Of a stretch of DNA of 64,000 bases, positions 8,133-15,275 are shown piece by piece; within the stretch, counting starts at the first letter, position 1; every line of letters begins with the position of its first letter. The notes beneath the pieces were generated by a model. That model was not told the origin of the DNA, made no database searches, and saw only the letters and a list, made by a program, of their open reading frames with translations. The position numbers were made by a program, and so were the translations under genes. Origin of the DNA: JAFARZ01 sp035651595 (GTDB lineage: Bacteria > Actinomycetota > Actinomycetes > Streptosporangiales > Streptosporangiaceae); NCBI GenBank assembly GCA_035651595.1, contig DASRFJ010000237.1, positions 62,001 to 126,000 on the forward strand, written 5' to 3'.

Positions 8133-8175
8133 TATTTCGATATCGTATAATCCGATATCGTGATATCCGAAAATG
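8133..8175 (+). promoter_or_regulatory. leaderless promoter and palindromic operator of the MarR gene
   Basis: TATAAT at 8146-8151 ends 8 bases before the GTG start at 8160, so transcription should begin at or next to the start codon. The hexamer sits inside a repeat-rich stretch with three GATATC cores. An outer inverted pair (TTTCGATATC and GATATCCGAAA) spans the promoter. This is the layout of an autorepressor site. The rest of 7960-8132 shows nothing recognisable. Confidence 0.65.
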
Positions 8176-8585
8176 GACTACCTCGGCCGGTGCTCGCGTT
8201 GCAGCAGACGACCCACGTCACGCTGCACGCGCTGAGCTCGGCGCTCGCCGACCTGCGGCTGACCGCCGCGGAGATCAACGCGCTGGCGAACCTGGCCGAT
8301 CGCGGCGCGCTCAGCGTGCGTCAGCTCAGCGCCGAGACCGGTACGAAAGCGAGCACGCTGACGAACGTCCTGGACCGGCTGGAGCAGCGCGGCTACCTGG
8401 TCAGGGAGCTGGACGCCACCGACCGCCGGTCGTTCCGGCTGGTGCTGACCGCGTCCGGGAGGGCCGTCGCCGGCCGCGTCATCGAGGTCGTCGCGGAGCT
8501 GGAAGACCGCGCGCTCGGCGGCCTGTCCGCCAGCCAGCTCGCCGGCTTTCACGCCGTCATGTCCGCACTTAGGGAGGCATCCTGA
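8160..8585 (+). CDS. MarR family transcriptional regulator
   Basis: A 141-residue winged-helix regulator. The recognition region reads LSVRQLSAETGTKASTLTNV, followed by LDRLEQRGYLVRELDATDRRSFRLVLTASG, the standard MarR wing with the DxRD-like DATDRRS. Dimerisation helices flank it. The GTG start directly follows a TATAAT box, so the message is probably leaderless. The downstream gene overlaps the stop by one base (TGATG), making the pair an operon. The effector is unknown. Confidence 0.87.
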   Translation: MISENGLPRPVLALQQTTHVTLHALSSALADLRLTAAEINALANLADRGALSVRQLSAETGTKASTLTNVLDRLEQRGYLVRELDATDRRSFRLVLTASGRAVAGRVIEVVAELEDRALGGLSASQLAGFHAVMSALREAS

Positions 8586-9028
8586 TGCACGACCACCACC
8601 ACCCGCCGGGCACGGACGCGGAGATCGCCGCCATCCTGCCCGTCATCACCGGGCCGGCCGGAGAGTTCCGGCATCGCCAGCACATCCACCTCGCGTTCTG
8701 GGCGGTACGGCGTTTCGGCATGCCCGAAGCGGCCGCTCGGGTCTGCAGCGCGATCCGGCGCATCGCCGCCTACCAGCGGGCGCCGCAGAAGTACCACGAA
8801 ACGGTGTCGCGGGCCTGGATCGAACTGGTCGCGCACCACGTGACAACCGACCCGGAATGCACCGACTTCGGCGCGTTCGCGGCGCGCAACCCCACGCTGC
8901 TGGACAAGCGGCTGCTCAGCCGTCACTACCGGTCGGCGACGCTCGCCAGTCTTCCGGCACGGAGCGGCTGGGTTGCACCGGACCTCGTCCCGTTCCCGTG
9001 GACGGGTCAGGACAGGATCGACGGCTGA
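8585..9028 (+). CDS. conserved hypothetical protein, MarR operon partner
   Basis: A 147-residue soluble protein of unknown function. It opens with a His-rich tail (HDHHHPPG), then a helical core with FRHRQHIHLAFWAVRRFG and APQKYHETVSRAWIELVAHH. The spaced histidines (HRQHIH, KYHET, AHH) look conserved in a family I recognise only as uncharacterised; they could bind metal or haem, but that is a guess. It is translationally coupled to the MarR gene, whose ligand or target it may share. Its 3' end overlaps the convergent NTF2-like gene by 22 bases. Confidence 0.65.
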   Translation: MHDHHHPPGTDAEIAAILPVITGPAGEFRHRQHIHLAFWAVRRFGMPEAAARVCSAIRRIAAYQRAPQKYHETVSRAWIELVAHHVTTDPECTDFGAFAARNPTLLDKRLLSRHYRSATLASLPARSGWVAPDLVPFPWTGQDRIDG

Positions 9029-9369
9029 TCGATCACCCACCGCCAGGTGCCGTCCGGCTGGCGTCGGGCGATCTCCGTGGTCGCGCCGCCGCCGGGCAGA
9101 CGGGTGGTGGTGAGCGCAATATCCCCGTTGACGATCGCCGGCATCTGCCCCGCCGACCCGAGCACCGGGCCGCTCCCGAGGAATTCGCGGTAGACCTCGC
9201 GGATGTCCGCGTGACCGCGGGTGAGCTGGCCGGGCGGGAACGCCAGCACCGCGCCGGGCTCGTACAGCGCCACGACGCCTTCCACGTCCCCGGCATTCGC
9301 CCGTTCCAGGAAGAAGTCGCTCAGATCCTCCGGCCTGCGCGCCGGCTCGTGCTCGATCTCATCCGCCAT
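9007..9369 (-). CDS. NTF2-like (SnoaL/DUF4440) protein
   Basis: A 120-residue protein with the NTF2-like cone fold: helix DLSDFFLERANAGDVEGVVALYEPGAVLAF, the GxxDIREVYREFL helix, then strands ending EIARRQPDGTWRWVIDQPS. Such proteins may be enzymes, carriers or stress proteins; no specific active site is evident. It is cytosolic, with no signal peptide. It converges on the MarR-operon gene and is downstream of the GH13 gene on the same strand, separated by the G-rich stretch 9460-9519. Confidence 0.75.
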   Translation of the reverse strand: MADEIEHEPARRPEDLSDFFLERANAGDVEGVVALYEPGAVLAFPPGQLTRGHADIREVYREFLGSGPVLGSAGQMPAIVNGDIALTTTRLPGGGATTEIARRQPDGTWRWVIDQPSILS

Positions 9370-9459
9370 CCGCCCACTGTTTCACCCGGGTATGACATTT
9401 CGAGGGTCGGGCGACGCGGATTGACACGGTCTAGTGGGCTCGATTGCGCAATTGACACG

Positions 9460-9519
9460 TTGGGGCGGGTGGGCGTTGGGGCGGGTGGGCGTTGGGTGGG
9501 TGGGGGTGGGGGCAGAGGG
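9460..9519 (+). repeat. G-rich tandem repeat, possible G-quadruplex
   Basis: A 16-base unit TTGGGGCGGGTGGGCG occurs twice in tandem (9460-9475, 9476-9491), followed by TTGGGTGGGTGGGGGTGGGG. More than ten G-runs of three or more in 60 bases satisfy quadruplex rules. It lies just after the stop of the minus-strand GH13 gene, whose transcript would carry the C-rich complement. Confidence 0.6.
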
Positions 9520-10773
9520 TTAGGCGAGGATGGTCCAGTCGTGCGGGGGGACTAGGAGGGGGTCGGTGGCGCGGGATCCGGAGTCGGCGACGGTGAGCGA
9601 GCCGGGGTCGACCGGGAAGCGGCGGGGTTCGTCGCCGAGGTTGAGCAGGACCACGATCTCGCCGGAGTCACCAGCGCACCGGTATGCGATCGCCTCGTTG
9701 GTCAGGTGCTCGACCACGCAGCTAGCCCGCACCAGCCACGGATGCCGGCGCCGGAAGCCGATCAGCCGCTGGTGCAGCCGGTACACCGGCCAGCCGGATG
9801 AGGGCAGCCCGGTCGGCGCGGGCGGGAAGGCCGGCCTGATCGCGTCGTCGCCGCCGGCCCGGTGCTCCTTGATGCCGCGGAACGCCTGCTCGTCGCCGTA
9901 GTAGACGCTTGGCAGGCCGGCCACCGTGAACAGCACGACGAGCGCGTGCGGCAGATGCCGCTCGTCGGTCAGCTGCGACGCCAGCCGCGTCACGTCGTGG
10001 TTGCCGGTGAACGTCTGGAGCCGCAAGCCGCCGGCCGAAAACTGGCCGTGCCGGTCCAGGGCCCACGCCAGCTCGAAGAAGTTCCGGTCGTTCAGCGAAC
10101 TCCAGATCGCCTTCCACAGCTCGTACTGGGTGACCGAATCCAGGCCAGCGGACGTCGCGTACTCCGCGTAGTCGCCATGGATCATCTCCGCCCCGAACCA
10201 GGCGTCGGGGTAGGAAGCCCTGACCTTCGGCAGGACCTGGCGCCAGAAGCCGGCCGGCACCGCGTACGCCGCGTCGAGCCGCCAGCCCGCCGCGCCCCGG
10301 TCCAGCCAGTACGCCATCACCTCGCCGACGTAACCGGCGACCGCGGGCAGCGTGTGATCGAGGGCGACGAGGTGCTGGTGTCCCTCGAACGTCGCGAACC
10401 GGCCGGCCTCGTCGCGGCGGAACCACTCCGGATGCGGGAACGAGCGGGCGACGTGGTTGAACACGCCGTCGAGCACGATCCGCAGTCCGCGCTCGGACGC
10501 TGCCGAAGCCAGCGCGGCGAAGTCCGCGTCATCGCCCAGCCGCCGGTCGATCCGGAAGTGGTCGACGGTGTCGTAGCCATGGGTCTCGGCGGCGAATACC
10601 GGCCCGAGCAGCAGCCCGGAACAGCCGAGCTCGACTGCGTAGTCCAGCCATCCGGTCAGGTGCCGCAGCCGGTGCCGCACCGCCGCGCCCGGTCGCAGTG
10701 CCGCCTGCTCCGCGCCGGTGAACCCCAGCGGATATACGTGCCACCAGATGGCGTGATCAGTCCACGACGTCAC
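9520..10773 (-). CDS. GH13 alpha-amylase family glycosidase
   Basis: A 417-residue intracellular GH13 enzyme; no signal peptide is present. The four conserved regions are visible: DGVFNH (region I), GWRLDAAYAV with the nucleophile Asp (II), FGAEMIHGD with the acid/base Glu (III), and FTGNHDVTR with the transition-state Asp (IV). A short C-terminal beta domain ends PLLVPPHDWTILA. The substrate is probably an alpha-glucan, maltooligosaccharide or trehalose-like sugar, but the exact specificity is not readable. GTG 10773 is chosen because VTSWTDHAIWWHVYPLGF starts the barrel; the open frame beyond it is shadow. The gene is divergent from the DUF3500 gene. Confidence 0.85.
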   Translation of the reverse strand: MTSWTDHAIWWHVYPLGFTGAEQAALRPGAAVRHRLRHLTGWLDYAVELGCSGLLLGPVFAAETHGYDTVDHFRIDRRLGDDADFAALASAASERGLRIVLDGVFNHVARSFPHPEWFRRDEAGRFATFEGHQHLVALDHTLPAVAGYVGEVMAYWLDRGAAGWRLDAAYAVPAGFWRQVLPKVRASYPDAWFGAEMIHGDYAEYATSAGLDSVTQYELWKAIWSSLNDRNFFELAWALDRHGQFSAGGLRLQTFTGNHDVTRLASQLTDERHLPHALVVLFTVAGLPSVYYGDEQAFRGIKEHRAGGDDAIRPAFPPAPTGLPSSGWPVYRLHQRLIGFRRRHPWLVRASCVVEHLTNEAIAYRCAGDSGEIVVLLNLGDEPRRFPVDPGSLTVADSGSRATDPLLVPPHDWTILA

Positions 10774-10812
10774 CCAGGTAACCCTACCCGGGTCCAGTGA
10801 TATACCGGTTAC

Positions 10813-11775
10813 GTGGTGATTTCCGACCTGATGCGTGTCGCGGCGACCGCGCTGCTCGGCCTGCTCGACGACCAGCTGCGCACCGACGCGGTCTACGAGT
10901 TCGGCGACGACCAGGCCCGCCGGTGGCTGGAGTACCGACCGCACCGCCGTCCCGGTGCCTGCGTCGCGGAGCTGAGTGTGCCGGCGCGCAAGGCGGCGCA
11001 CCGGCTGCTGTCCACCGCGCTCAGCGACCACGCGTACGCGCAGGCGATGGCGATCATCACGCTGGAGGAGACACTGGACCGGCAGGAAGGGTGGTATCGC
11101 GGCAGGCACAGCGGCGACTACTGGGTGAGCATCTTCGGAGAACCGCGAGACAGCGAACCGTGGGGGTGGCGCTTCGAGGGGCACCACCTGTCGGTCAGCC
11201 TGACCATCGCCGGCGACCAGGTCTCCCCCGCGCCGGTGTTTCTCGGCGCCAACCCGGCGCGGGTCAGCTACGCGGGCCGTTCCGTGTCCCGCCCGCTGGC
11301 GCCGGAGGAGGACCTGGCCCGCGCGCTGCTCGACGCCCTGGACGACACGGCCCGCGCCGCGGCGGTCGTGTCCGCCAAAGCGCCGACGGACATCCGCAGC
11401 GGCCCGCGGCCCAGCGCGGCGGAGCCCATCAAGCCGCTCGGCGTCGCCGCGAGCAGCCTGGGCCCGACCGCGCGGGCGGCGCTCAGCCAGCTCACCGCGC
11501 TGTACCTGGACCGGGTGCGCCCCGGCCTGCTCGCCGCGCCCGCGGCCGAAGCAGGTGAGCTGCACTTCGCCTGGGAGGGACCGCTCACGCCGGGCACCGG
11601 GCACTACTACCGGATCCAGGGCGACGACCTGCTGATCGAGTACGACAACACGACCGAGGACGGCAACCACGCGCACACGGTGCTGCGTCGTCCGCGCAGC
11701 GACTTCGGCGACGACGTGCTGGCCAAGCACCTACGGCAGGAACACAACACGCCCGGTGGTGCTCCCGTCGGCTAG
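10813..11775 (+). CDS. DUF3500 protein
   Basis: A 320-residue protein of the DUF3500 family, function unknown. Diagnostic segments are WGWRFEGHHLSVSLTI, PVFLGANPARV, LHFAWEGPLTPGTGHYYRIQ, and IEYDNTTEDGNHAHTVLRRP near the C-terminus. Some DUF3500 proteins are exported, but this one has no clear signal sequence. Conserved His and Asp residues (EGHH, DGNHAH) suggest metal binding, an inference. The start is GTG 10813. The 3' end overlaps the convergent quinone oxidoreductase gene by 45 bases. Confidence 0.8.
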   Translation: MVISDLMRVAATALLGLLDDQLRTDAVYEFGDDQARRWLEYRPHRRPGACVAELSVPARKAAHRLLSTALSDHAYAQAMAIITLEETLDRQEGWYRGRHSGDYWVSIFGEPRDSEPWGWRFEGHHLSVSLTIAGDQVSPAPVFLGANPARVSYAGRSVSRPLAPEEDLARALLDALDDTARAAAVVSAKAPTDIRSGPRPSAAEPIKPLGVAASSLGPTARAALSQLTALYLDRVRPGLLAAPAAEAGELHFAWEGPLTPGTGHYYRIQGDDLLIEYDNTTEDGNHAHTVLRRPRSDFGDDVLAKHLRQEHNTPGGAPVG

Positions 11776-12708
11776 CCGCTGGAGCCCGGCCGGCACGTCG
11801 TCCAGGCTCAGCCGCTCGCTGATCAGCGGCCGGATCGCGCCGGTCGCGGCGAGCCGGGTCAGCTCGGCGTGGCAGTCGCGCACCGCCCGCGGGTCCAGCC
11901 GCTGGTACAAACCCCAGTGCAGGCCGACGATCGAGTAGTTCTTCACCAGGGCGTGGTTCAGCGCCGCGGACGGGATGTCCCCGCTGGCGAACCCGACGAT
12001 CAGGATGCGGCCCTCGAACGCGACGCACTTGACCGACCGCGCGAACGCCTCGCCGCCGACCGGGTCGTAGATCACGTCCGCGCCGCGCCCGCCGGTCACC
12101 TCCTTGACCACCGCCACGAAGTCCTCGCGCGTCCGGTCGATCACCACATCCGCGCCGAGCGAGCGGGCCACCTCGGCCTTCTCCGGCCCGCCGACGACAC
12201 CGATCACGCGGGCTCCGGCGGCCTTGCCGAGCTGGACCGCGCCGCTGCCGACGCCGCCCGCCGCGGCGTGCACCAGCAGGGTCTCCCCCGCGGTCAGCCG
12301 CGCCCGGCGGTGCAGCCCGAACCATCCGGTCTGGTACGTAATGAAGAACGGCGCCGCGGACGCGTCGTCGAGCGAATCAGGCGCGGACATGATGCCCGCC
12401 GCGTCCATCACCGCGTACTCCGCGAACGCGCCGTGCGGCAGCGCCGGGCCGCCGATCACCCGGTCGCCCGGCGCCCATCCGGACCCGCCGTCGAGCACTT
12501 CACCGCACAATTCAACCCCAGGACTGAACGGCAGAGGCGGGCGTACCTGGTACGTTCCCCGGCACAGCAAGGCGTCGGGAAAGTTGGCGGCGGCCGCGAG
12601 CACCTTCACCAGAACCTGGCCCGGGCCGGGCTCCGGCCGCGGCAGATCCACGAGCTCCAGCACGTCCCGTGGCTCGCCGTGCCGGGTCACCTGCCACGCC
12701 TTCATCAC
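11731..12708 (-). CDS. zinc-independent quinone oxidoreductase (MDR family)
   Basis: A 325-residue NADPH:quinone reductase-like enzyme. It has a GroES-like N-terminal domain (VKVLAAAANFPDALLCRGTY; FSPGVELCGEV) and a Rossmann domain with the cofactor loop VHAAAGGVGSGAVQLGKAAG. The zinc ligands of alcohol dehydrogenases are missing, so it should reduce quinones or enones. It overlaps the SDR gene by four bases (ATGA), so the two are translated as a pair, perhaps acting in sequence on one carbonyl substrate. Confidence 0.87.
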   Translation of the reverse strand: MMKAWQVTRHGEPRDVLELVDLPRPEPGPGQVLVKVLAAAANFPDALLCRGTYQVRPPLPFSPGVELCGEVLDGGSGWAPGDRVIGGPALPHGAFAEYAVMDAAGIMSAPDSLDDASAAPFFITYQTGWFGLHRRARLTAGETLLVHAAAGGVGSGAVQLGKAAGARVIGVVGGPEKAEVARSLGADVVIDRTREDFVAVVKEVTGGRGADVIYDPVGGEAFARSVKCVAFEGRILIVGFASGDIPSAALNHALVKNYSIVGLHWGLYQRLDPRAVRDCHAELTRLAATGAIRPLISERLSLDDVPAGLQRLADGSTTGRVVFLP

Positions 12709-13484
12709 GCCTCACCGCCCTCGATGCGCTGCTGCAGCCGGTTCATGCCGCGCAGCCACTTGTCCGTGTCGGCCGCGCGCAGCGCGTAGTAGTCGCGGAC
12801 CTCTGGGTGCGGCAGCACGAGGAAGCGGCCCTCGCCGATCGCCGCCAGCAGCGCGTCGGCGACCTGCTCGGGCTCGATCGCGGTCTCCATCAGCACCACC
12901 TGCCCGGCCCGGCCGGACGAGGCCAGCATCTGCGTGCGCACACCCTGCGGGCAGACGCAATGCACGGACAGGCCGCGATGGGCATAGGTCGCGGCGAGCC
13001 ATTCGGCGTACGCGACGGCGGCGTGCTTGGTCACCGAGTACGGCGCGGTGCCCAGCATGCTCAGCAGACCCGCCGCGGACGCGGTGACCACGAACGTGCC
13101 GCTGCCGCGGGCCAGCCAGGCCGGCAGCAGCTCGCGGGACGCGCGCACGTGGGCCATGGTGTTGACCTCCCAGGCCCGCTGCCAGTCCGCCTCCGGGGTG
13201 TCCGGCCCGGTGCCGGCGCCGGTCCCGGCGTTCGAGCAGAACACGTCGATCTCGCCGAGGTAGCCGCGGGCGGCCGCGATCAGGCCGCGGATTCCGTCCT
13301 CGGTCCCGGCGTCGCCCGCCTCGGCGAACCCGCCGATCTCCGCGGCGGCCGTCATGGCGGCGTCCGCGTCCAGGTCGTGCACCACCACCCTGGCGCCCTC
13401 GGCGGCGAACCGTCGCGCCAGCGCGCGCCCTATCCCGTTCCCGCCGCCGGTCACGACGACGCCGGCTCCGCTGATCATCGCCAT
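12705..13484 (-). CDS. SDR family oxidoreductase
   Basis: A 259-residue short-chain dehydrogenase. The cofactor motif is TGGGNGIG near residue 13; NAG is in VFCSNAGTGAG, the catalytic Ser in VVTASAAGLLS, and the YxxxK pair in YSVTKHAAVAYAEW. D38 in VVVHDLDAD suggests a preference for NAD. The C-terminal tail (VLPHPEVRDYYALRAADTDKW) is typical of a group often linked to lipid or terpenoid metabolism; the substrate is unknown. ATG 13484 or 13478 are possible starts. It forms an operon with the quinone oxidoreductase gene and is divergent from the exporter gene. Confidence 0.86.
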   Translation of the reverse strand: MAMISGAGVVVTGGGNGIGRALARRFAAEGARVVVHDLDADAAMTAAAEIGGFAEAGDAGTEDGIRGLIAAARGYLGEIDVFCSNAGTGAGTGPDTPEADWQRAWEVNTMAHVRASRELLPAWLARGSGTFVVTASAAGLLSMLGTAPYSVTKHAAVAYAEWLAATYAHRGLSVHCVCPQGVRTQMLASSGRAGQVVLMETAIEPEQVADALLAAIGEGRFLVLPHPEVRDYYALRAADTDKWLRGMNRLQQRIEGGEA

Positions 13485-13551
13485 GAACGAACCTTACGTA
13501 ACGCGACCGCAATTCTGGTAGGGCGCGCTGTAAGCGTGTAATTCTGGGCCC

Positions 13552-15189
13552 ATGACGGCGATTCCGGCACCTGAGGGCGCACTATCCACACCGAGGGCGG
13601 AGGGCAGCCGGCAGAGCCTGGCTCTGGTGGTCATCGCTTCGGCGCAGCTGATGGTGGTGCTGGACGCCACCATCGTGAACGTGGCGCTGCCGCATGTGCA
13701 GCACGCACTCGGGTTCTCCGGCAGCGGTCTGGAGTGGGTGGTGAACGCCTACGCGGTCACGTTCGGCGGACTGCTGCTGCTTGGCGGCCGGGCCGGCGAC
13801 CTGCTCGGCCGTCGGCGGGTGTTCATCGGCGGGCTGCTGCTGTTCTCCGCGGCGTCCTTCCTCGGCGGGTTCGCCACCACGCAGTGGTGGCTGCTCACCG
13901 CCCGCGCGATCCAGGGCGCCGGCGGGGCGGTGATCGCGCCGACCGCGCTGTCGCTGATCCAGACCAACTTCCCCGAGGGCGAGGCGCGCAACCGGGCGAT
14001 GGGGGTGTACTCGGCGATGGCCGGCGGCGGCGGGGCGGTTGGCCTGCTGCTCGGCGGGATCCTGACCACCTACGTGTCGTGGCGGTGGGTGCTGTTCGTC
14101 AACGTGCCGATCGGCATCCTGGTCGCCGCGTCGGCACCGCGGGCACTGACCGAGTCGCCCCGCCGGCCGGGCCGGATCGACGTGGCCGGGGCGGTGACCG
14201 GCACCGGCGGCGTCGCGCTGCTGGTCTACGGCCTGTCCCGGGCCGCCACCGGCCAGGACGGCGTGTCGCACTGGGGCGACACCCAGGTGATCGTGTCGCT
14301 GATCGCGTCCGTGGTGCTGCTGATCGCGTTCGTGCTCATCGAGCGGCGCAGCCCGCATCCGCTGCTGCCGCTGCGGCTGCTCGCGGACCGCAACAGGTCC
14401 GGCGCCTACCTGATCATGCTGTGCCTGGGCACGGCGATGTTCGGCATGTTCTTCTTCCTCACGCTGTTCGTGCAGACCGTCCTCGGGTACACCGCGATCC
14501 GGTCCGGGCTGTCGTTCCTGCCGTTCACCGTCGGGATCGTCAGCGCGGCGACAGTGGCCTCCCGGGTGACCTCACGGATCGGCGCGCGTCCGCTGATCCT
14601 CACCGGGGCGGCCATGGCCGCGGGCGGCATGTTCTGGTACGCCCAGCTGACCGAGCATGCCAGCTACCTGGCCCAGTTGCTCGGCCCGATGCTGGTGACC
14701 TCGTTCGGGCTCGGGCTGCTGTTCGTCCCGATGTCCCTCGTCGCCCTGCACGGCGTGCCCGGGCAGGACGCCGGGATCGCCGGGAGCCTGCTCAACACCG
14801 GCCAGCAGGTCGGCGGCGCGATCGGCCTGGCGGCGCTCGGCACGATCGCGTGGACCGCGGTGGCCGACAACGTGCGGAACACCACGGCGGCGATCGCCGC
14901 GGGACATCAGGCGCCCGAATCGGCGGCGCAGGTCACCGCCCACGCAATGGCAACCGGGTTCGCCCGCGGCTTCCTCACCTCGTCGGCGATCGCGGTGCTC
15001 GCCTTCGCCGTCGCCGTGGCGACGATCCGGGTCCGGCGGCAGGACCTGACCGGGCGACGCAGCGCGCCGCCGGCCGCCGCGCGGCCGGCAGCCGCGCCGC
15101 AGGCCGCCGCGGCGCCCGCCGAGCCAGCGGAGGTCCCGAGCGAGCGGGTGGCTCTCGCCACGGCCAACGTCCCCTGCCGGCACTGCTGA
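13552..15189 (+). CDS. DHA2 family MFS drug exporter (14 TM)
   Basis: A 545-residue membrane transporter of the EmrB/QacA group. It starts with LMVVLDATIVNVALPHVQ in TM1 and has motif A (GGRAGDLLGRRRVF). About 14 hydrophobic spans end near residue 490. A cytosolic Ala/Pro-rich tail follows (from RRSAPPAAARPAAA) with no domain. Such pumps export drugs or metabolites by proton antiport. A TGTAAT hexamer at 13537-13542 lies 9 bases before the ATG and may be the -10 of a short-leader promoter. No dedicated regulator adjoins. Confidence 0.9.
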   Translation: MTAIPAPEGALSTPRAEGSRQSLALVVIASAQLMVVLDATIVNVALPHVQHALGFSGSGLEWVVNAYAVTFGGLLLLGGRAGDLLGRRRVFIGGLLLFSAASFLGGFATTQWWLLTARAIQGAGGAVIAPTALSLIQTNFPEGEARNRAMGVYSAMAGGGGAVGLLLGGILTTYVSWRWVLFVNVPIGILVAASAPRALTESPRRPGRIDVAGAVTGTGGVALLVYGLSRAATGQDGVSHWGDTQVIVSLIASVVLLIAFVLIERRSPHPLLPLRLLADRNRSGAYLIMLCLGTAMFGMFFFLTLFVQTVLGYTAIRSGLSFLPFTVGIVSAATVASRVTSRIGARPLILTGAAMAAGGMFWYAQLTEHASYLAQLLGPMLVTSFGLGLLFVPMSLVALHGVPGQDAGIAGSLLNTGQQVGGAIGLAALGTIAWTAVADNVRNTTAAIAAGHQAPESAAQVTAHAMATGFARGFLTSSAIAVLAFAVAVATIRVRRQDLTGRRSAPPAAARPAAAPQAAAAPAEPAEVPSERVALATANVPCRHC

Positions 15190-15206
15190 CCGCACGCCGA
15201 AAATAG

Positions 15207-15251
15207 CCAATTGCCCCAATTCGCAGGCATGCTAAAGTTCTAGGCAATTGG
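15207..15251 (+). promoter_or_regulatory. promoter and inverted repeat before the GTPase cassette
   Basis: A perfect 9-base inverted repeat, CCAATTGCC (15207-15215) and GGCAATTGG (15243-15251), encloses a plausible promoter: TTGCCC at 15211-15216, a 16-base spacer, TAAAGT at 15233-15238. The arrangement would let a dimeric regulator cover both ends of the promoter. The start codon follows 25 bases later. Confidence 0.55.
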
Positions 15252-15275
15252 TGGGGATCTTCTCTGGGGCGGGAA

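Noticed and set aside
9520..11730. Extension of the GH13 frame to a 736-residue protein
   Set aside because: Sequence before GTG 10773 is antisense to the DUF3500 gene and lacks any family match.
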